From positions 1-64,000 of the forward strand of contig CAIOKE010000283.1 in assembly GCA_903858815.1 (NCBI GenBank): 64,000 bases of DNA, read 5' to 3'. Positions 9,737 to 18,834 of this stretch are shown in pieces. A program made the translations under genes and the position numbers. The stretch comes from an uncultured Planctomycetaceae bacterium (lineage in GTDB: Bacteria; Planctomycetota; Planctomycetia; Planctomycetales; Planctomycetaceae). Position 1 is the first letter of the stretch. Every line of letters begins with the position of its first letter. Under the pieces are notes generated by a model. That model ran no database searches. It was not told where the DNA came from and saw only the letters and a list, made by a program, of their open reading frames with translations.

Positions 9737-9759
9737 TCGCGACACAACCAAACACCCCA

Positions 9760-9806
9760 AGGCCTGAAGGGCCGGTTTCAGCAGAGCCACGTGCGTCAGC
9801 ACCTGG
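9760..9806 (+). repeat. Direct repeat copy B
   Basis: Second copy of the 47-base unit at 9690-9736; the seven differences are confined to the middle. Related shorter elements are AGGCCTGAA at 9582-9590 and an inverted GGCCCTTCAGACCT at 9848-9861. Confidence 0.75.
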
Positions 9807-9812
9807 AACGCC

Positions 9813-10254
9813 GTGCATGACCGTGCACCCACACTCGCCCGGAGATCGGCCCTTCAGACCTGTATCGCAGCCCGCAGGCAGAACCTAAACGAAACAATCG
9901 CTCCACAGGACCGCTTGGTTTCGTGGGTAATGACAAGGCTTCAGCCCGGGCAACTCACGACCCGGATCCCGCACGAAATTCTGTGTCGCTATTCCTCGAG
10001 CGTCGGAACTACAACGGCTGTTCCATCTGCCAGTACGGCACTTCTGGTTCAGCGGTTCGCTTCAGCAGTCCGCGATGCCTGTCCACTGGCAGTCGCAGCG
10101 GAGGGACTGGTGTCTGCTGTCTAGAGCGTAGCCGGACAAGTCCTCAAAGGAGACACAGTCCAGGGGATTCGTGAAAAAGTCGCTATGGTGATCGCCGCCG
10201 TCGACTTCACGACGATCGTCGATGCTGTCGGACATTTCCTGAGACCACTGGCGG
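9813..10254 (+). pseudogene. Possible interrupted reading frame
   Basis: A frame open from 9813 stops at TAG 10122-10124. In the same frame it continues as a plausible peptide (SVAGQVLKGD, then AMVIAAVDFTTIVDAVGHFL) until a TGA near 10254. The downstream half has an alternation of hydrophobic and charged residues more typical of coding sequence than other frames here. No family is recognised, so this may be a gene remnant or chance. Confidence 0.2.
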
Positions 10255-10326
10255 AGGCCCTTTGGCAAGGGCGGTGAATTCATGTCGAGACAAGGACTGT
10301 TACGGAGAGCGACGAGGAATGTCGGG

Positions 10327-12267
10327 CTACTTTGCCTTCGTATCAAACGGCTTCAAGCCATCCGCCTCTGACTTGACCTTCGTCGTCAGCAGCAGTTTTT
10401 TACCAACCTCATCGACCACCAGCACCAGTGGATCACGCTCTTTGGCATAGTTCTGCAGAATCCGATCAATCGCTTCAAGAGCTGTCACGCTGCCCAGATC
10501 CATTGTCTGTGGCATATTCTGAGTGAAGCCAGCTCCCTTCAGCGCGTCACCGTCAATCGTCACGTCGGTCTTGATCGATTCACCGATATAACCAAAGGCC
10601 TCCTGCAGCGGAGTCCTGCGGAAGTCGACAAGGACTTTGAGCTTCAGCCGATCGGCAATCTTTTCGGGAATCTTTCCATCATCAGCGGCCTTTGTCTGGC
10701 GCGATTCGTCCCGGAAGACCGTAACCAGAGACTGATTCCAGGTCAGCAGCGTACCGGCCGCCAGATTGCCAGCCGCCTGGCGTGGCAGGATTGTGACAAG
10801 GCGAGCAAAGCCGGCGCCCGCATGCACTGTCGTACCGACATTCAGAGCTTGCAGCATCGCCGGGAATCGCCCGATGATTTCACGGCTGCCCACAGTTGAC
10901 GGCTGCATCTGCCGAACCATACCAAGAATCTCACCGGGCAGACCATCCAGCTGAACCTGCATCTGCCGCTGCAGGCGTACGGGTGTACTGTCACGACTGT
11001 TGCTGAGCAGTGTCTCCATGTAGAAGTCAGGCTCCAGATGCAGACTCCACAGCACACATTCCACCTGATCACCGAACCAGAACAGCACTTTGTCGGCCGT
11101 CTGCTGCAGCTGCGGGAAGAAAGCATCTTCACGATGCGAATCCAGCAGTGTCAGGTCAAACAGCACCGTCATGTGCCGCTGACGATCTGATTTCAGCAAC
11201 AGAGGTTCCATGTCCGGTAATGGCAGAGCCTGTCCTTCCTTGAAGTCGGCCAGTTCTTCAGACATGGTCAGTGGTGCGGCCACGAAGGTCTGCTGATCGA
11301 CCAGCAGGAAGGCAAAGTCTGAGGCCTCATAGACCTCCGCTTTTGAATTGGCATCCGGTCGCAGACGACCGGCAAATCGCTTCAGCAGATCCGAAGCGGT
11401 CTGTCGTTCCTTCAGGCGTACCACCATGGCAACATCGGGCAGTGCCATGCGGGCCCCAAAATTCAGCGCTATGGTCAGTTCATCAATCTCAGCAGGCTCA
11501 AATCTTGAAATCTGGCTGATCTGCTCTGTTAACCAGATTCCAAGGTTTCCCAGCAGTGCCTGAAATTCACCCATCGTCTCGTTTTTCTGCCACAGCAGTG
11601 ATGGACGCAGATGAACGATGACATGGGGCGTAAACGGAATATGGTCGAGTGGAACCGGGGAACCTTTCGTGGGACTTAGTTCTTCGGCCGCCACGTTCGA
11701 TGCCTCACGCTCCTTCTGCTCCTGTTCCCAGCCCTTATTCTGACGAACAACGGGTTTTTCGACAGGTGCGGCACCGCGACCGGCCATTACAGCATACACA
11801 GTAATGCCGGCAGCCAGCAGCCCGGCTGCGGCCAGTGAAATCCACTGAGCCATTCCGCTGCTGCGCCGGCGACGACGTACGCTGGACAATGTTGATGGTC
11901 GATCGACAGTCGGTGAATCCTGCGATCCTGTCACCGGCATCGCACCAAAATCCGGCAGGCTTTCAAGTCCCTGCAGGTCTGCCGTCAGAGCCTTCACAGG
12001 GCCAGCAGCTGGTTCAGCAGCAGACGGAGTATCCGGGACCCAGCGTGCCGCACGCCCTGTCCGCGGAGCCAACGGCAGAACGGGCAGCTCGTCCGAGGCT
12101 GTCGCAGCCGGTTGCGGTGGAGCCATTGGAGCCATTGGAGCTGCCGGCAACTGGATCACAAACTTATGACTGCATTTCGGACATCTTGCGGTCTTACCCA
12201 CCAGACGAGTATCGGGCAATTTCAGCAATGCGCTGCAGGCGGGACACGGGACAGCAATGGCGGACAT
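10327..12267 (-). CDS. Zinc-ribbon membrane protein with C-terminal STN-like domain
   Basis: A 646-residue protein. The N-terminus is a zinc ribbon of the MJ0042 type (C8, C11, C29, C32: CPAC and CPKC). A Pro/Ala-rich linker follows, then one membrane helix near residues 142-163. A long exported region of unknown fold runs to about 520. The C-terminal stretch of about 100 residues resembles the secretin/TonB short N-terminal domain (LVDFRRTPLQEAFGYIG ... LEAIDRILQNY). The predicted topology puts the ribbon in the cytoplasm and the rest outside it. The ATG at 12267 has GGAG upstream. I do not know its role. Confidence 0.65.
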   Translation of the reverse strand: MSAIAVPCPACSALLKLPDTRLVGKTARCPKCSHKFVIQLPAAPMAPMAPPQPAATASDELPVLPLAPRTGRAARWVPDTPSAAEPAAGPVKALTADLQGLESLPDFGAMPVTGSQDSPTVDRPSTLSSVRRRRRSSGMAQWISLAAAGLLAAGITVYAVMAGRGAAPVEKPVVRQNKGWEQEQKEREASNVAAEELSPTKGSPVPLDHIPFTPHVIVHLRPSLLWQKNETMGEFQALLGNLGIWLTEQISQISRFEPAEIDELTIALNFGARMALPDVAMVVRLKERQTASDLLKRFAGRLRPDANSKAEVYEASDFAFLLVDQQTFVAAPLTMSEELADFKEGQALPLPDMEPLLLKSDRQRHMTVLFDLTLLDSHREDAFFPQLQQTADKVLFWFGDQVECVLWSLHLEPDFYMETLLSNSRDSTPVRLQRQMQVQLDGLPGEILGMVRQMQPSTVGSREIIGRFPAMLQALNVGTTVHAGAGFARLVTILPRQAAGNLAAGTLLTWNQSLVTVFRDESRQTKAADDGKIPEKIADRLKLKVLVDFRRTPLQEAFGYIGESIKTDVTIDGDALKGAGFTQNMPQTMDLGSVTALEAIDRILQNYAKERDPLVLVVDEVGKKLLLTTKVKSEADGLKPFDTKAK

Positions 12268-12468
12268 GTCGAAGACTCCGGTTTTGAAAAACCCGCCTTC
12301 AGTCTATCGGGTTGCAGACCGGAAAAAAACAAAAACCGGACGAAAAACGGTCGGCCCGCCCGTGTTTTCGGCGGAAGTTCCTGTGCACTGTTCGATTGCC
12401 TCAGCATCGCATTAGACTGTCACGTTCTGGTCCACTGATTTTGGCTGTTCCCCTGGAAAACCTGACTT

Positions 12469-13470
12469 ATGGCACTTCCTGTTGTCGTTATTCCTGCCGA
12501 CTTCCCTCCGCTCGTTTCCCGCTCACCACTGTTGCCCCTGCTGGATCGACTGGCTGACGTTCGCCTGCATCTCGATCGCCCACAATCGGCAGCGGCACAG
12601 ATCGAGCGGATTGCAGAGGCCGATATCGTGCTGAATTCGCGCGGCAGTCTCAGCTTTCCACAAACCATTCTGCAGTCTCTTCCCCGTCTGAAGATGGTGG
12701 CCGTCTGCGGAATCGGCTATGACTCTATCCACCTCCCGACCGCCACACAGCAGGGCATCGTGGTGTGTAATATCCCTGGCCGTACAGCTCCGATTGTCGC
12801 GGAACATGCGCTCGCCCTGCTGCTGGCCACGGCTCGTCGTATGGCGTGGATGACAGCCGAGCTTCGCAGCGGCCGCTGGCCTGGTGATCTCAGTCTGTCA
12901 CTGGCCGGGCGACAGCTGGGAGTCATTGGTACCGGGCACATTGGCTGTGAGATGCTGCGACTGGCTCGCGCGATTGGAATGCAGACTGTCGCATGGTCGC
13001 TGCACCCTGATCAGGCCAAAGCGGAAAAATTCAACTTCCGCTACGTCAGTCTCCCGGAACTACTGCAGACATCTGACGCCGTCAGCCTGCATACGCGCCT
13101 GTCTGACCAGACTCGCCACCTGCTGAACGCCGAACGACTGGCCCTGATGAAACCGACGGCCGTTCTGATTAACACGGCCCGCGGTGCCATCGTCGATTCT
13201 GCTGCACTGGCCGAGGCCCTGCAGAAGCGTCAACTATTCGCTGCCGGTCTTGATGTGTACGAACAGGAACCGCTGCCTGCAGATCACCCGCTGCTGGCCT
13301 GCGAACAGGTGGTACTCACACCGCATTCCGCTGACATGACTCAGGCTGGCGTTGATCTGCTGACTCAGGGCTGCATCGACAACATCGAAGCATTTCTGCA
13401 GGGGAGGCCACAGAATGTCGTCAATCCGGATGTCCTGTCGTTTCCGCAGTCACCCACTGATACGTTATAA
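12469..13470 (+). CDS. D-2-hydroxyacid dehydrogenase (NAD-dependent)
   Basis: A 333-residue member of the D-isomer-specific 2-hydroxyacid dehydrogenase family. It has a split catalytic domain around a Rossmann domain with GTGHIG (G154, G156, G159). The catalytic triad is visible as R238 (NTARG), E267 (DVYEQEP) and H286 (TPHSA). These enzymes interconvert 2-hydroxy and 2-keto acids such as glyoxylate, hydroxypyruvate or phosphoglycerate; the substrate cannot be set from sequence. No C-terminal ACT domain is present, which argues against classical SerA. It is first in a plus-strand run with an MFS transporter and a ceramidase-like protein. Confidence 0.9.
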   Translation: MALPVVVIPADFPPLVSRSPLLPLLDRLADVRLHLDRPQSAAAQIERIAEADIVLNSRGSLSFPQTILQSLPRLKMVAVCGIGYDSIHLPTATQQGIVVCNIPGRTAPIVAEHALALLLATARRMAWMTAELRSGRWPGDLSLSLAGRQLGVIGTGHIGCEMLRLARAIGMQTVAWSLHPDQAKAEKFNFRYVSLPELLQTSDAVSLHTRLSDQTRHLLNAERLALMKPTAVLINTARGAIVDSAALAEALQKRQLFAAGLDVYEQEPLPADHPLLACEQVVLTPHSADMTQAGVDLLTQGCIDNIEAFLQGRPQNVVNPDVLSFPQSPTDTL

Positions 13471-13529
13471 AACCGGCTTGTCAGCATACCCTGCTCCTGT
13501 CAGCCCCGCAGAACGCCGGAACCCAGCTG

Positions 13530-14783
13530 ATGCGTTATCTGATTCTTGCATTGTTCTTTCTGATGGCCGGCATTGCCTATGTACAACGGGCGGCGATCAG
13601 TGTCCCGGCCAGTCAGGTCGCAAGCGATCTGCAGATCACTCACTTCGAAGAATCCATGGGGTTTGTGCAGTCGGCATGGTATCTGGGCTATGCCTTGCTG
13701 CAGATTCCGGCTGGGCGTCTGGCAGACCGCTGGGGTTGCCGTCGCTCGATCGTTCTGTACTGCCTGCTGTGGTCACTGGCGACTGCCACTACGGGATTTG
13801 GCAGCGGACTGTGGTCACTTTCAGGTTCGTGGTTCCTGATGGGTGCGTTGCAGGCTGGCGCATTTCCCTGCGCTGCGCTGGCGATCGCGCAGATCTTTCC
13901 AGTTTCCGAAAGGGCGCGAGCCTCCGGAATCCTCGCAGCCGGTATGACAGTCGGAGCTGCAGCAGCTCCAGCGATCGTTGCCAGACTGCTGGGTGTGCTG
14001 CAGCCAGCGGCCACTTCCACGGGCTTTTTCGTATGGCAACTGTCACTGTTTCTGATGGCTGTCCCGGGAATTCTGTGGTGTTTTCTGTTTGTGGGGCTTG
14101 TTCCTGAATCAAAACTTCCCGTCCGACCTTCTGCACAAAGCACCCTGCCCTTTCGACTGATGCTGCGTCGCATGCTCGCCAGTAAGTCGCTGGCACTGCT
14201 CTGTGCTCAGCAGTTTCTGCGGGCTGCCGGTATGGTGTTTTTCGTCTCATGGTTCCCATCCTTCCTGCAGAAAACCCGCAGTGTTGATCTGAAAACTTCA
14301 GCAGACCTGAGTTCGTGGGTGGGCATCGGAGGTGTTATCGGTAGTCTCACCGGGGGCCTGGCTTCAGACCTGCTGCTGCAGCTGACGGGTAATCGCCGAC
14401 TGGCACGCCAGGGACTGGCAGTCAGTGGCATGCTGCTCTGCAGTCTGCTGATGCTGGCTTCCATGAAAGTTGCAGATATCCGTATTGCGATTTTCCTGAT
14501 TACTGCGGGCGTCTTCTGCGCGACATTTGGGGGCGTGAGCGGCTACACCGTGGCGATCGAATTCGGAGGTCAGCAGACGGCCACAGTCTTCAGCATGATG
14601 AACATGGTCGGAAATTTCGGAGCGATGCTGTTTCCGCTCGTTTCCGGCTGGTTGACTGCCCGCTTCAATAACTGGAATCTGATGATTCTGCTGTTCGCCG
14701 GTATCATGGCCGTGGATGCCGTTTGCTGGGCAATGCTGAACCCTCGCACACAACTGTTTCCTGATCCTCCTGAAGACTCCTGA
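13530..14783 (+). CDS. MFS transporter, anion:cation symporter type
   Basis: A 417-residue major facilitator with about 12 membrane helices. The loop 2-3 signature GRLADRWGCRR (MFS motif A) is present near residue 62. Overall pattern resembles the ACS family, which takes up organic anions such as hexuronates, tartrate or galactonate. The gene begins 59 bases after the hydroxyacid dehydrogenase stop and ends two bases before the ceramidase-like start, so the three are probably co-transcribed. An uptake role for a hydroxy or sugar acid oxidised by the dehydrogenase is an inference from context. Confidence 0.88.
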   Translation: MRYLILALFFLMAGIAYVQRAAISVPASQVASDLQITHFEESMGFVQSAWYLGYALLQIPAGRLADRWGCRRSIVLYCLLWSLATATTGFGSGLWSLSGSWFLMGALQAGAFPCAALAIAQIFPVSERARASGILAAGMTVGAAAAPAIVARLLGVLQPAATSTGFFVWQLSLFLMAVPGILWCFLFVGLVPESKLPVRPSAQSTLPFRLMLRRMLASKSLALLCAQQFLRAAGMVFFVSWFPSFLQKTRSVDLKTSADLSSWVGIGGVIGSLTGGLASDLLLQLTGNRRLARQGLAVSGMLLCSLLMLASMKVADIRIAIFLITAGVFCATFGGVSGYTVAIEFGGQQTATVFSMMNMVGNFGAMLFPLVSGWLTARFNNWNLMILLFAGIMAVDAVCWAMLNPRTQLFPDPPEDS

Positions 14784-14785
14784 TT

Positions 14786-16234
14786 ATGCCATCAATTCAA
14801 CTGCCACAATTTCGCTGCCGCGCTGCTGCCGGGCGATGTGATATCACTCCACCCGTCGGGATCTATCATCGTATGTGGGGTGCGGCACTGCACGATCAGG
14901 CCACCGGAGTGCATCGACCACTGACCGCCAGCCTGCTGTGGCTGGAACCGGACAATGGACCACTCTCGGAATCCCGAGTGATCCTTTCGCTCGATCACTG
15001 CATTCTTGAAACCAGTCTGCAGCAGGCACTGGCCACTGATGTAGCCGACGTTGTTGGAATTGATCCCGCCTGCGTCCTTGTCACACTCACCCATACACAT
15101 GGCAGTGGCTGGATGGCGCTGAGTCGCAGTGAATTTCCCGGGGGGCACCTGATCGCTCCCTATCTGCAGGAAGTCAGGGAAAGGGTGCGACAACTGGCAG
15201 TTGAGACGGCAGCCTGCAGACAACCGGCTGCTGCCGTGATCGGTACCGGACACTGCAGTCTCGCCCGACATCGCAACTTTGTGGACCCGGATCGCGGACA
15301 CGCCGTCTGCGGACTGAACCCTGCCGGCTTCTCAGACTCAACTGTTCTTGTGGCACGAATCACGGCCGACAGCGGGCAGCCTGTCGCCACACTGGTGAAT
15401 TACGCCTGTCACCCAACCACCCTCGCGTGGGACAACACACTGATCAGTCCGGATTATGTCGGAGCTCTGCGGGAAACTGTGGAACAGCACGCTCCGGGGA
15501 TCTGCCTGTTTCTGCAGGGAGCATCCGGTGATCTGGGACCACGTGAAGGCTTTACAGGTGACACGGAAGTCGCCGACCGCAATGGACGCGAACTGGCTTT
15601 TGCCGTGCTCTCCACATTGCAGTCACTGCCCTGCCCCGGCACCCATTACGCCTGGCAGGAACCCGTGCTGTCGGGTACCTGGATCGGGCGCTGGGCACAT
15701 CGCCCCGTACCTGCAGACGTCCGACGATCTTTCAGCCTCTGGACGTGGCACGAATTCACTGTCAACCTGCCATGGCGCCATGATCTGCCACGGCTGGACG
15801 ATACCCGCCGCAACCGCGAATACTGGCTGGCTCAGGAAGCCGAAGCACGCGCACGCGGTGACGAGTCCGCCATCCGTGACTGCCGCGCGAACGTGGAACA
15901 GATGACCCGCCAGATCACGCGACTTGAAGCACTGGCACCGGGACCCGTCTGCCCACTGAAAGTCACTCTAGGAATTACCGGCGACTGCCTCTGGTTCTTC
16001 CTTCCCGGAGAACTCTATCAGGATCTGCAGATCCGGCTGCGCGAACGATTCGCTCCAAGACCCGTGTTTGTAACCACTCTGACAGGTGACTGGCAGCCCG
16101 GCTACATTCCACCGGCCAGCAGCTATGGCTATGGTATCTATCAGGAAGTCATCGCAGCCACTGCCCCCGGCTGCCATGAACTGCTGCTGGAAGAACTGAC
16201 ACGACAGACCAGTCGACTACTGCAGCCAGCCTGA
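14786..16234 (+). CDS. Neutral/alkaline non-lysosomal ceramidase-like N-domain protein
   Basis: A 482-residue protein resembling the N-terminal catalytic domain of neutral ceramidase, a form that occurs without the C-terminal Ig-like domain. Recognisable segments are CDITPPVG near the start, THTHGS (a metal-binding histidine pair in the family), CHPTTL, and the FLQGASGDLGPR block. No signal peptide is evident, so it may be cytoplasmic, which makes a true ceramidase role doubtful. It starts two bases after the MFS gene and converges on the S9 peptidase gene with only seven bases between stops. The substrate is unknown. Confidence 0.8.
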   Translation: MPSIQLPQFRCRAAAGRCDITPPVGIYHRMWGAALHDQATGVHRPLTASLLWLEPDNGPLSESRVILSLDHCILETSLQQALATDVADVVGIDPACVLVTLTHTHGSGWMALSRSEFPGGHLIAPYLQEVRERVRQLAVETAACRQPAAAVIGTGHCSLARHRNFVDPDRGHAVCGLNPAGFSDSTVLVARITADSGQPVATLVNYACHPTTLAWDNTLISPDYVGALRETVEQHAPGICLFLQGASGDLGPREGFTGDTEVADRNGRELAFAVLSTLQSLPCPGTHYAWQEPVLSGTWIGRWAHRPVPADVRRSFSLWTWHEFTVNLPWRHDLPRLDDTRRNREYWLAQEAEARARGDESAIRDCRANVEQMTRQITRLEALAPGPVCPLKVTLGITGDCLWFFLPGELYQDLQIRLRERFAPRPVFVTTLTGDWQPGYIPPASSYGYGIYQEVIAATAPGCHELLLEELTRQTSRLLQPA

Positions 16235-16241
16235 AACGGCT

Positions 16242-18194
16242 CTACGGTGCTGACGCATCCAGCAGGTACTGCTGGACAAACTGCAGCGTCGCATAGAACT
16301 GAAAATCCGCATTATTCTTCTTGCGGAATCCATGGCCTTCGTCCTTCGCCATCAGGTACCAGACCGGAGTTCCGTTCTGGCGGACACGGGCCACAATCTG
16401 CTCAGCCTCAGACAGCGGAACACGCGGGTCATTGGCCCCCTGAACCACGAACAATGGCTTCCGAATTCGCCCGGCGTTGTTCAACGGGGCCATTTCTTCG
16501 AAGAAGGATGACAGTCGCGGATCCCGCTCATCACCATATTCCACCCGCCGCAGATCGCGACGATACGACTCTGTATTCTTCAGAAACGTGCCGAAGTGCG
16601 AGATACCCACCACATCCAGAGCACAGCGAATTCGATCGTTGTAATGGAATGCACAGGCCAGCGTCATGTAGCCACCGTAGCTGCCACCAGTGACCATCAC
16701 CCGTTCCGGATCAAGATCCGGCTGTGTGGCAATCCAGTCCAGCAGAGCACCAATATCCCGCACCGAATCCTCACGCCGCAGACCGTTATCCAGTGCGACA
16801 AAGGTCTTTCCATAACCTGTTGAACCACGCACATTCGGGTAGATCATGGCGACCCCCAGCTCATTCATGTAATAATTGCTGCGTGCCTGAAAGATGGGAC
16901 GCGACTGCCCCTCAGGCCCGCCATGAATATTGATGATCACGGGACGCCGACCCGAAAAACCCGCAGCAGCACGATACAGAAAACCACTGATCTCCAGACC
17001 GTCAAAACTGGTCCATCGCACAAGCTCGGGCTCGACCAGCAAATCGGCTTTCAGTCCGCCCAGCTCACTTTCCGTCCAGCGTTCAATACGCCCACCAGCC
17101 TCCAGTACGTACACATCCGAAGTGGCACGCGCTGAACTGACGGAAAACGCTGCAGCCGAACCATCCCGATGCCATTCCACTCCACCAATCACCCCAGCCG
17201 GAACCCCCGCCACTTCACGGAACTCTCCACTCTCCGTCTGCAGCAGTCTGAGTTTTGAAATGCCCGCCTCGTTGGTTTCAAACAGCAGTTGACGACCATC
17301 AGGAGACAGATCAAAGGATTCCACATCCCACGGAATCTCTGACGTGAGCCACTGGATTTCACGAGTCTCAGGACGCAGGCGTCCCAATCGACGAAACTCA
17401 CTGCCCTGATCTCCCGTCACGTACAGGGCCGAGCCATCCGGAGTATATTCCGCACCACCCCACGCAACCTGTTCAGCAGCATCTGTCAGCGCAGTCCGCT
17501 GTCCCGTTGCCACATCGATCAACCAAAGCACGGAATGATTGACTGACAGATACTGGCGGGCGACCAGAGTTCTGTCGTCGGGTGACCAGTCCTCTGCCGA
17601 CCAGCCCCCACCAGGCAACTCCACGATCGATCGCGCCTGCTCCGGATGCAGCGGATCCATCAGCCACAGGTCTCGATCCGCACCATTGCGGCGAGTCGTA
17701 GCCCAGGCGAAGTGAGTTCCTGCATGATTCCACAAAGGACCACTGTTCTGACTGCGTCCCCCATCCGTCAGCAGCACCGTTTCTCCGCTGCCAGTATCGC
17801 GGCGATACAGCTGCGAAAACTCATTCCCGCCGACATCACGACTGAAGACAAAAAAACGGCCTTCGCGAGGCTCCCATGAGGCTCCGCTGATCGGTTCAGC
17901 ATAGAACGTGATCTGGCGACGAGCTCCTCCGGGCTGCCGTACCTCGTGAATCTGCGGAGTATTCCCGAATCGCGTCGAAATCAGCATTTCGCGACGCTGC
18001 GGATGCCATGCAGCAAATGACGCAGAACGCGATTCCGTGTACCGCTGAACCTTTTCGGCCACAGCCGCAGGAATCTCCGGAATACCCTCGACAACCAGAT
18101 TCTCTCCCGGACGGATCTGAGCATTCTGTGCCGAGACACCTGGGATCAGCTGCAGCAGACAGACCACCATCGCAAGTCGATCGATTCTCACCAT
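16242..18194 (-). CDS. Exported S9 family (prolyl oligopeptidase-type) peptidase
   Basis: A 650-residue secreted serine peptidase. A Sec signal peptide covers about residues 1-23 (cleavage near VSAQ). A beta-propeller of WD40-like/PD40 repeats occupies about 50-370 (SPDGRQLLF, TPDGSALYV). The alpha/beta-hydrolase domain carries the triad S505 (GGSYGGYM), D589 (GANDPRV) and H621 (DEGHGF). It resembles acylaminoacyl/dipeptidyl peptidases of the S9 family. The start lies 16 bases after the coaB stop, so it may be the last gene of the yicC-gmk-rpoZ-coaC-coaB transcription unit. Confidence 0.9.
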   Translation of the reverse strand: MVRIDRLAMVVCLLQLIPGVSAQNAQIRPGENLVVEGIPEIPAAVAEKVQRYTESRSASFAAWHPQRREMLISTRFGNTPQIHEVRQPGGARRQITFYAEPISGASWEPREGRFFVFSRDVGGNEFSQLYRRDTGSGETVLLTDGGRSQNSGPLWNHAGTHFAWATTRRNGADRDLWLMDPLHPEQARSIVELPGGGWSAEDWSPDDRTLVARQYLSVNHSVLWLIDVATGQRTALTDAAEQVAWGGAEYTPDGSALYVTGDQGSEFRRLGRLRPETREIQWLTSEIPWDVESFDLSPDGRQLLFETNEAGISKLRLLQTESGEFREVAGVPAGVIGGVEWHRDGSAAAFSVSSARATSDVYVLEAGGRIERWTESELGGLKADLLVEPELVRWTSFDGLEISGFLYRAAAGFSGRRPVIINIHGGPEGQSRPIFQARSNYYMNELGVAMIYPNVRGSTGYGKTFVALDNGLRREDSVRDIGALLDWIATQPDLDPERVMVTGGSYGGYMTLACAFHYNDRIRCALDVVGISHFGTFLKNTESYRRDLRRVEYGDERDPRLSSFFEEMAPLNNAGRIRKPLFVVQGANDPRVPLSEAEQIVARVRQNGTPVWYLMAKDEGHGFRKKNNADFQFYATLQFVQQYLLDASAP

Positions 18195-18210
18195 GCCGGA
18201 CTCTCCCGAA

Positions 18211-18834
18211 TCAGCGCACTATCGATGTCTCAATCAGCTCCATCAGCCTCTGAGCAACCTCGTCCTTTGTTCCGCGAATCTCGGCAATCGTTTCCGCATC
18301 CGGTGACAACACCTCCACGGAATTCGACAGGGAACCAATGGCCGACGTGTCGTTCAGCACAATACAGCTGCAGTTCTTCATCCGCAGCTTGCGCATGGCG
18401 TTTGTTCTTGGATCCTGAGACTCAAGAGCAAACCCCATAACCCAGCGATGACCACGCTGAGCCCCCAGTTCGGCGAGGACATCTGAGGTCTCTGTGAGTT
18501 CCAGCACGATCGGCTGACCGGTTTTCGTAATCTTTCCGAAGACACGCTGCTTCGGGCGATAGTCACAAACCGCCGCTGTCGCAATCACTCCATCGCATTC
18601 CGGAAATAACCGCACACAAGTCTCACGCAGCTGATCGGTCGTCTCAATCCGATGCACTCGGCAACCCGCGGGCGGGGCCAGATCCACCGGTCCCGTTACC
18701 AGTTCCACAGCATGCCCCGAACGCAGCGCTGCGGCCGCCAGAGCATATCCCATGCGACCACTGCTGGCATTCGACAGGAACCGCACATCGTCGATGTATT
18801 CACGAGTCGGTCCGGCGGTAATCAGAATTCTCAT
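18211..18834 (-). CDS. coaB: Phosphopantothenate-cysteine ligase (separate CoaB)
   Basis: A 207-residue CoaB domain as its own gene. It joins cysteine to 4'-phosphopantothenate in coenzyme A synthesis. Family features seen are the start ITAGPTREYIDDVRFLSN with the S-SGRMG segment, the AAVCDYRP loop, and FALESQD later on. In many bacteria this domain is the C-terminal half of a CoaBC fusion. Here its ATG overlaps the end of coaC by four bases, so the two halves are separate but translationally coupled. Confidence 0.92.
   Translation of the reverse strand: MRILITAGPTREYIDDVRFLSNASSGRMGYALAAAALRSGHAVELVTGPVDLAPPAGCRVHRIETTDQLRETCVRLFPECDGVIATAAVCDYRPKQRVFGKITKTGQPIVLELTETSDVLAELGAQRGHRWVMGFALESQDPRTNAMRKLRMKNCSCIVLNDTSAIGSLSNSVEVLSPDAETIAEIRGTKDEVAQRLMELIETSIVR

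Larger units (their letters stand above)
8542..10326. other. Gene-poor, repeat-bearing stretch
   Basis: Nearly 1.8 kb with no confident gene. Longer frames here translate to Arg/Pro/Ser-rich text without motifs. It holds one copy of a dispersed repeat (9142-9171), a cluster of AGGCCTGAA-type elements (9579-9861) including a 47-base direct repeat, and a reading frame interrupted by a stop (9813-10254). It looks like decayed DNA between the dehydratase and zinc-ribbon genes. Confidence 0.55.

Noticed and set aside
9401-9832. 143-codon minus-strand frame through the AGGCCTGAA cluster.
   Set aside because: Arg/Cys/Ser-rich translation over repeats with no motif.
10062-10346. 94-codon minus-strand frame between the zinc-ribbon gene and the repeat cluster.
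   Set aside because: It overlaps the zinc-ribbon gene's 3' end and has no recognised family; the opposite frame looks more coding-like.
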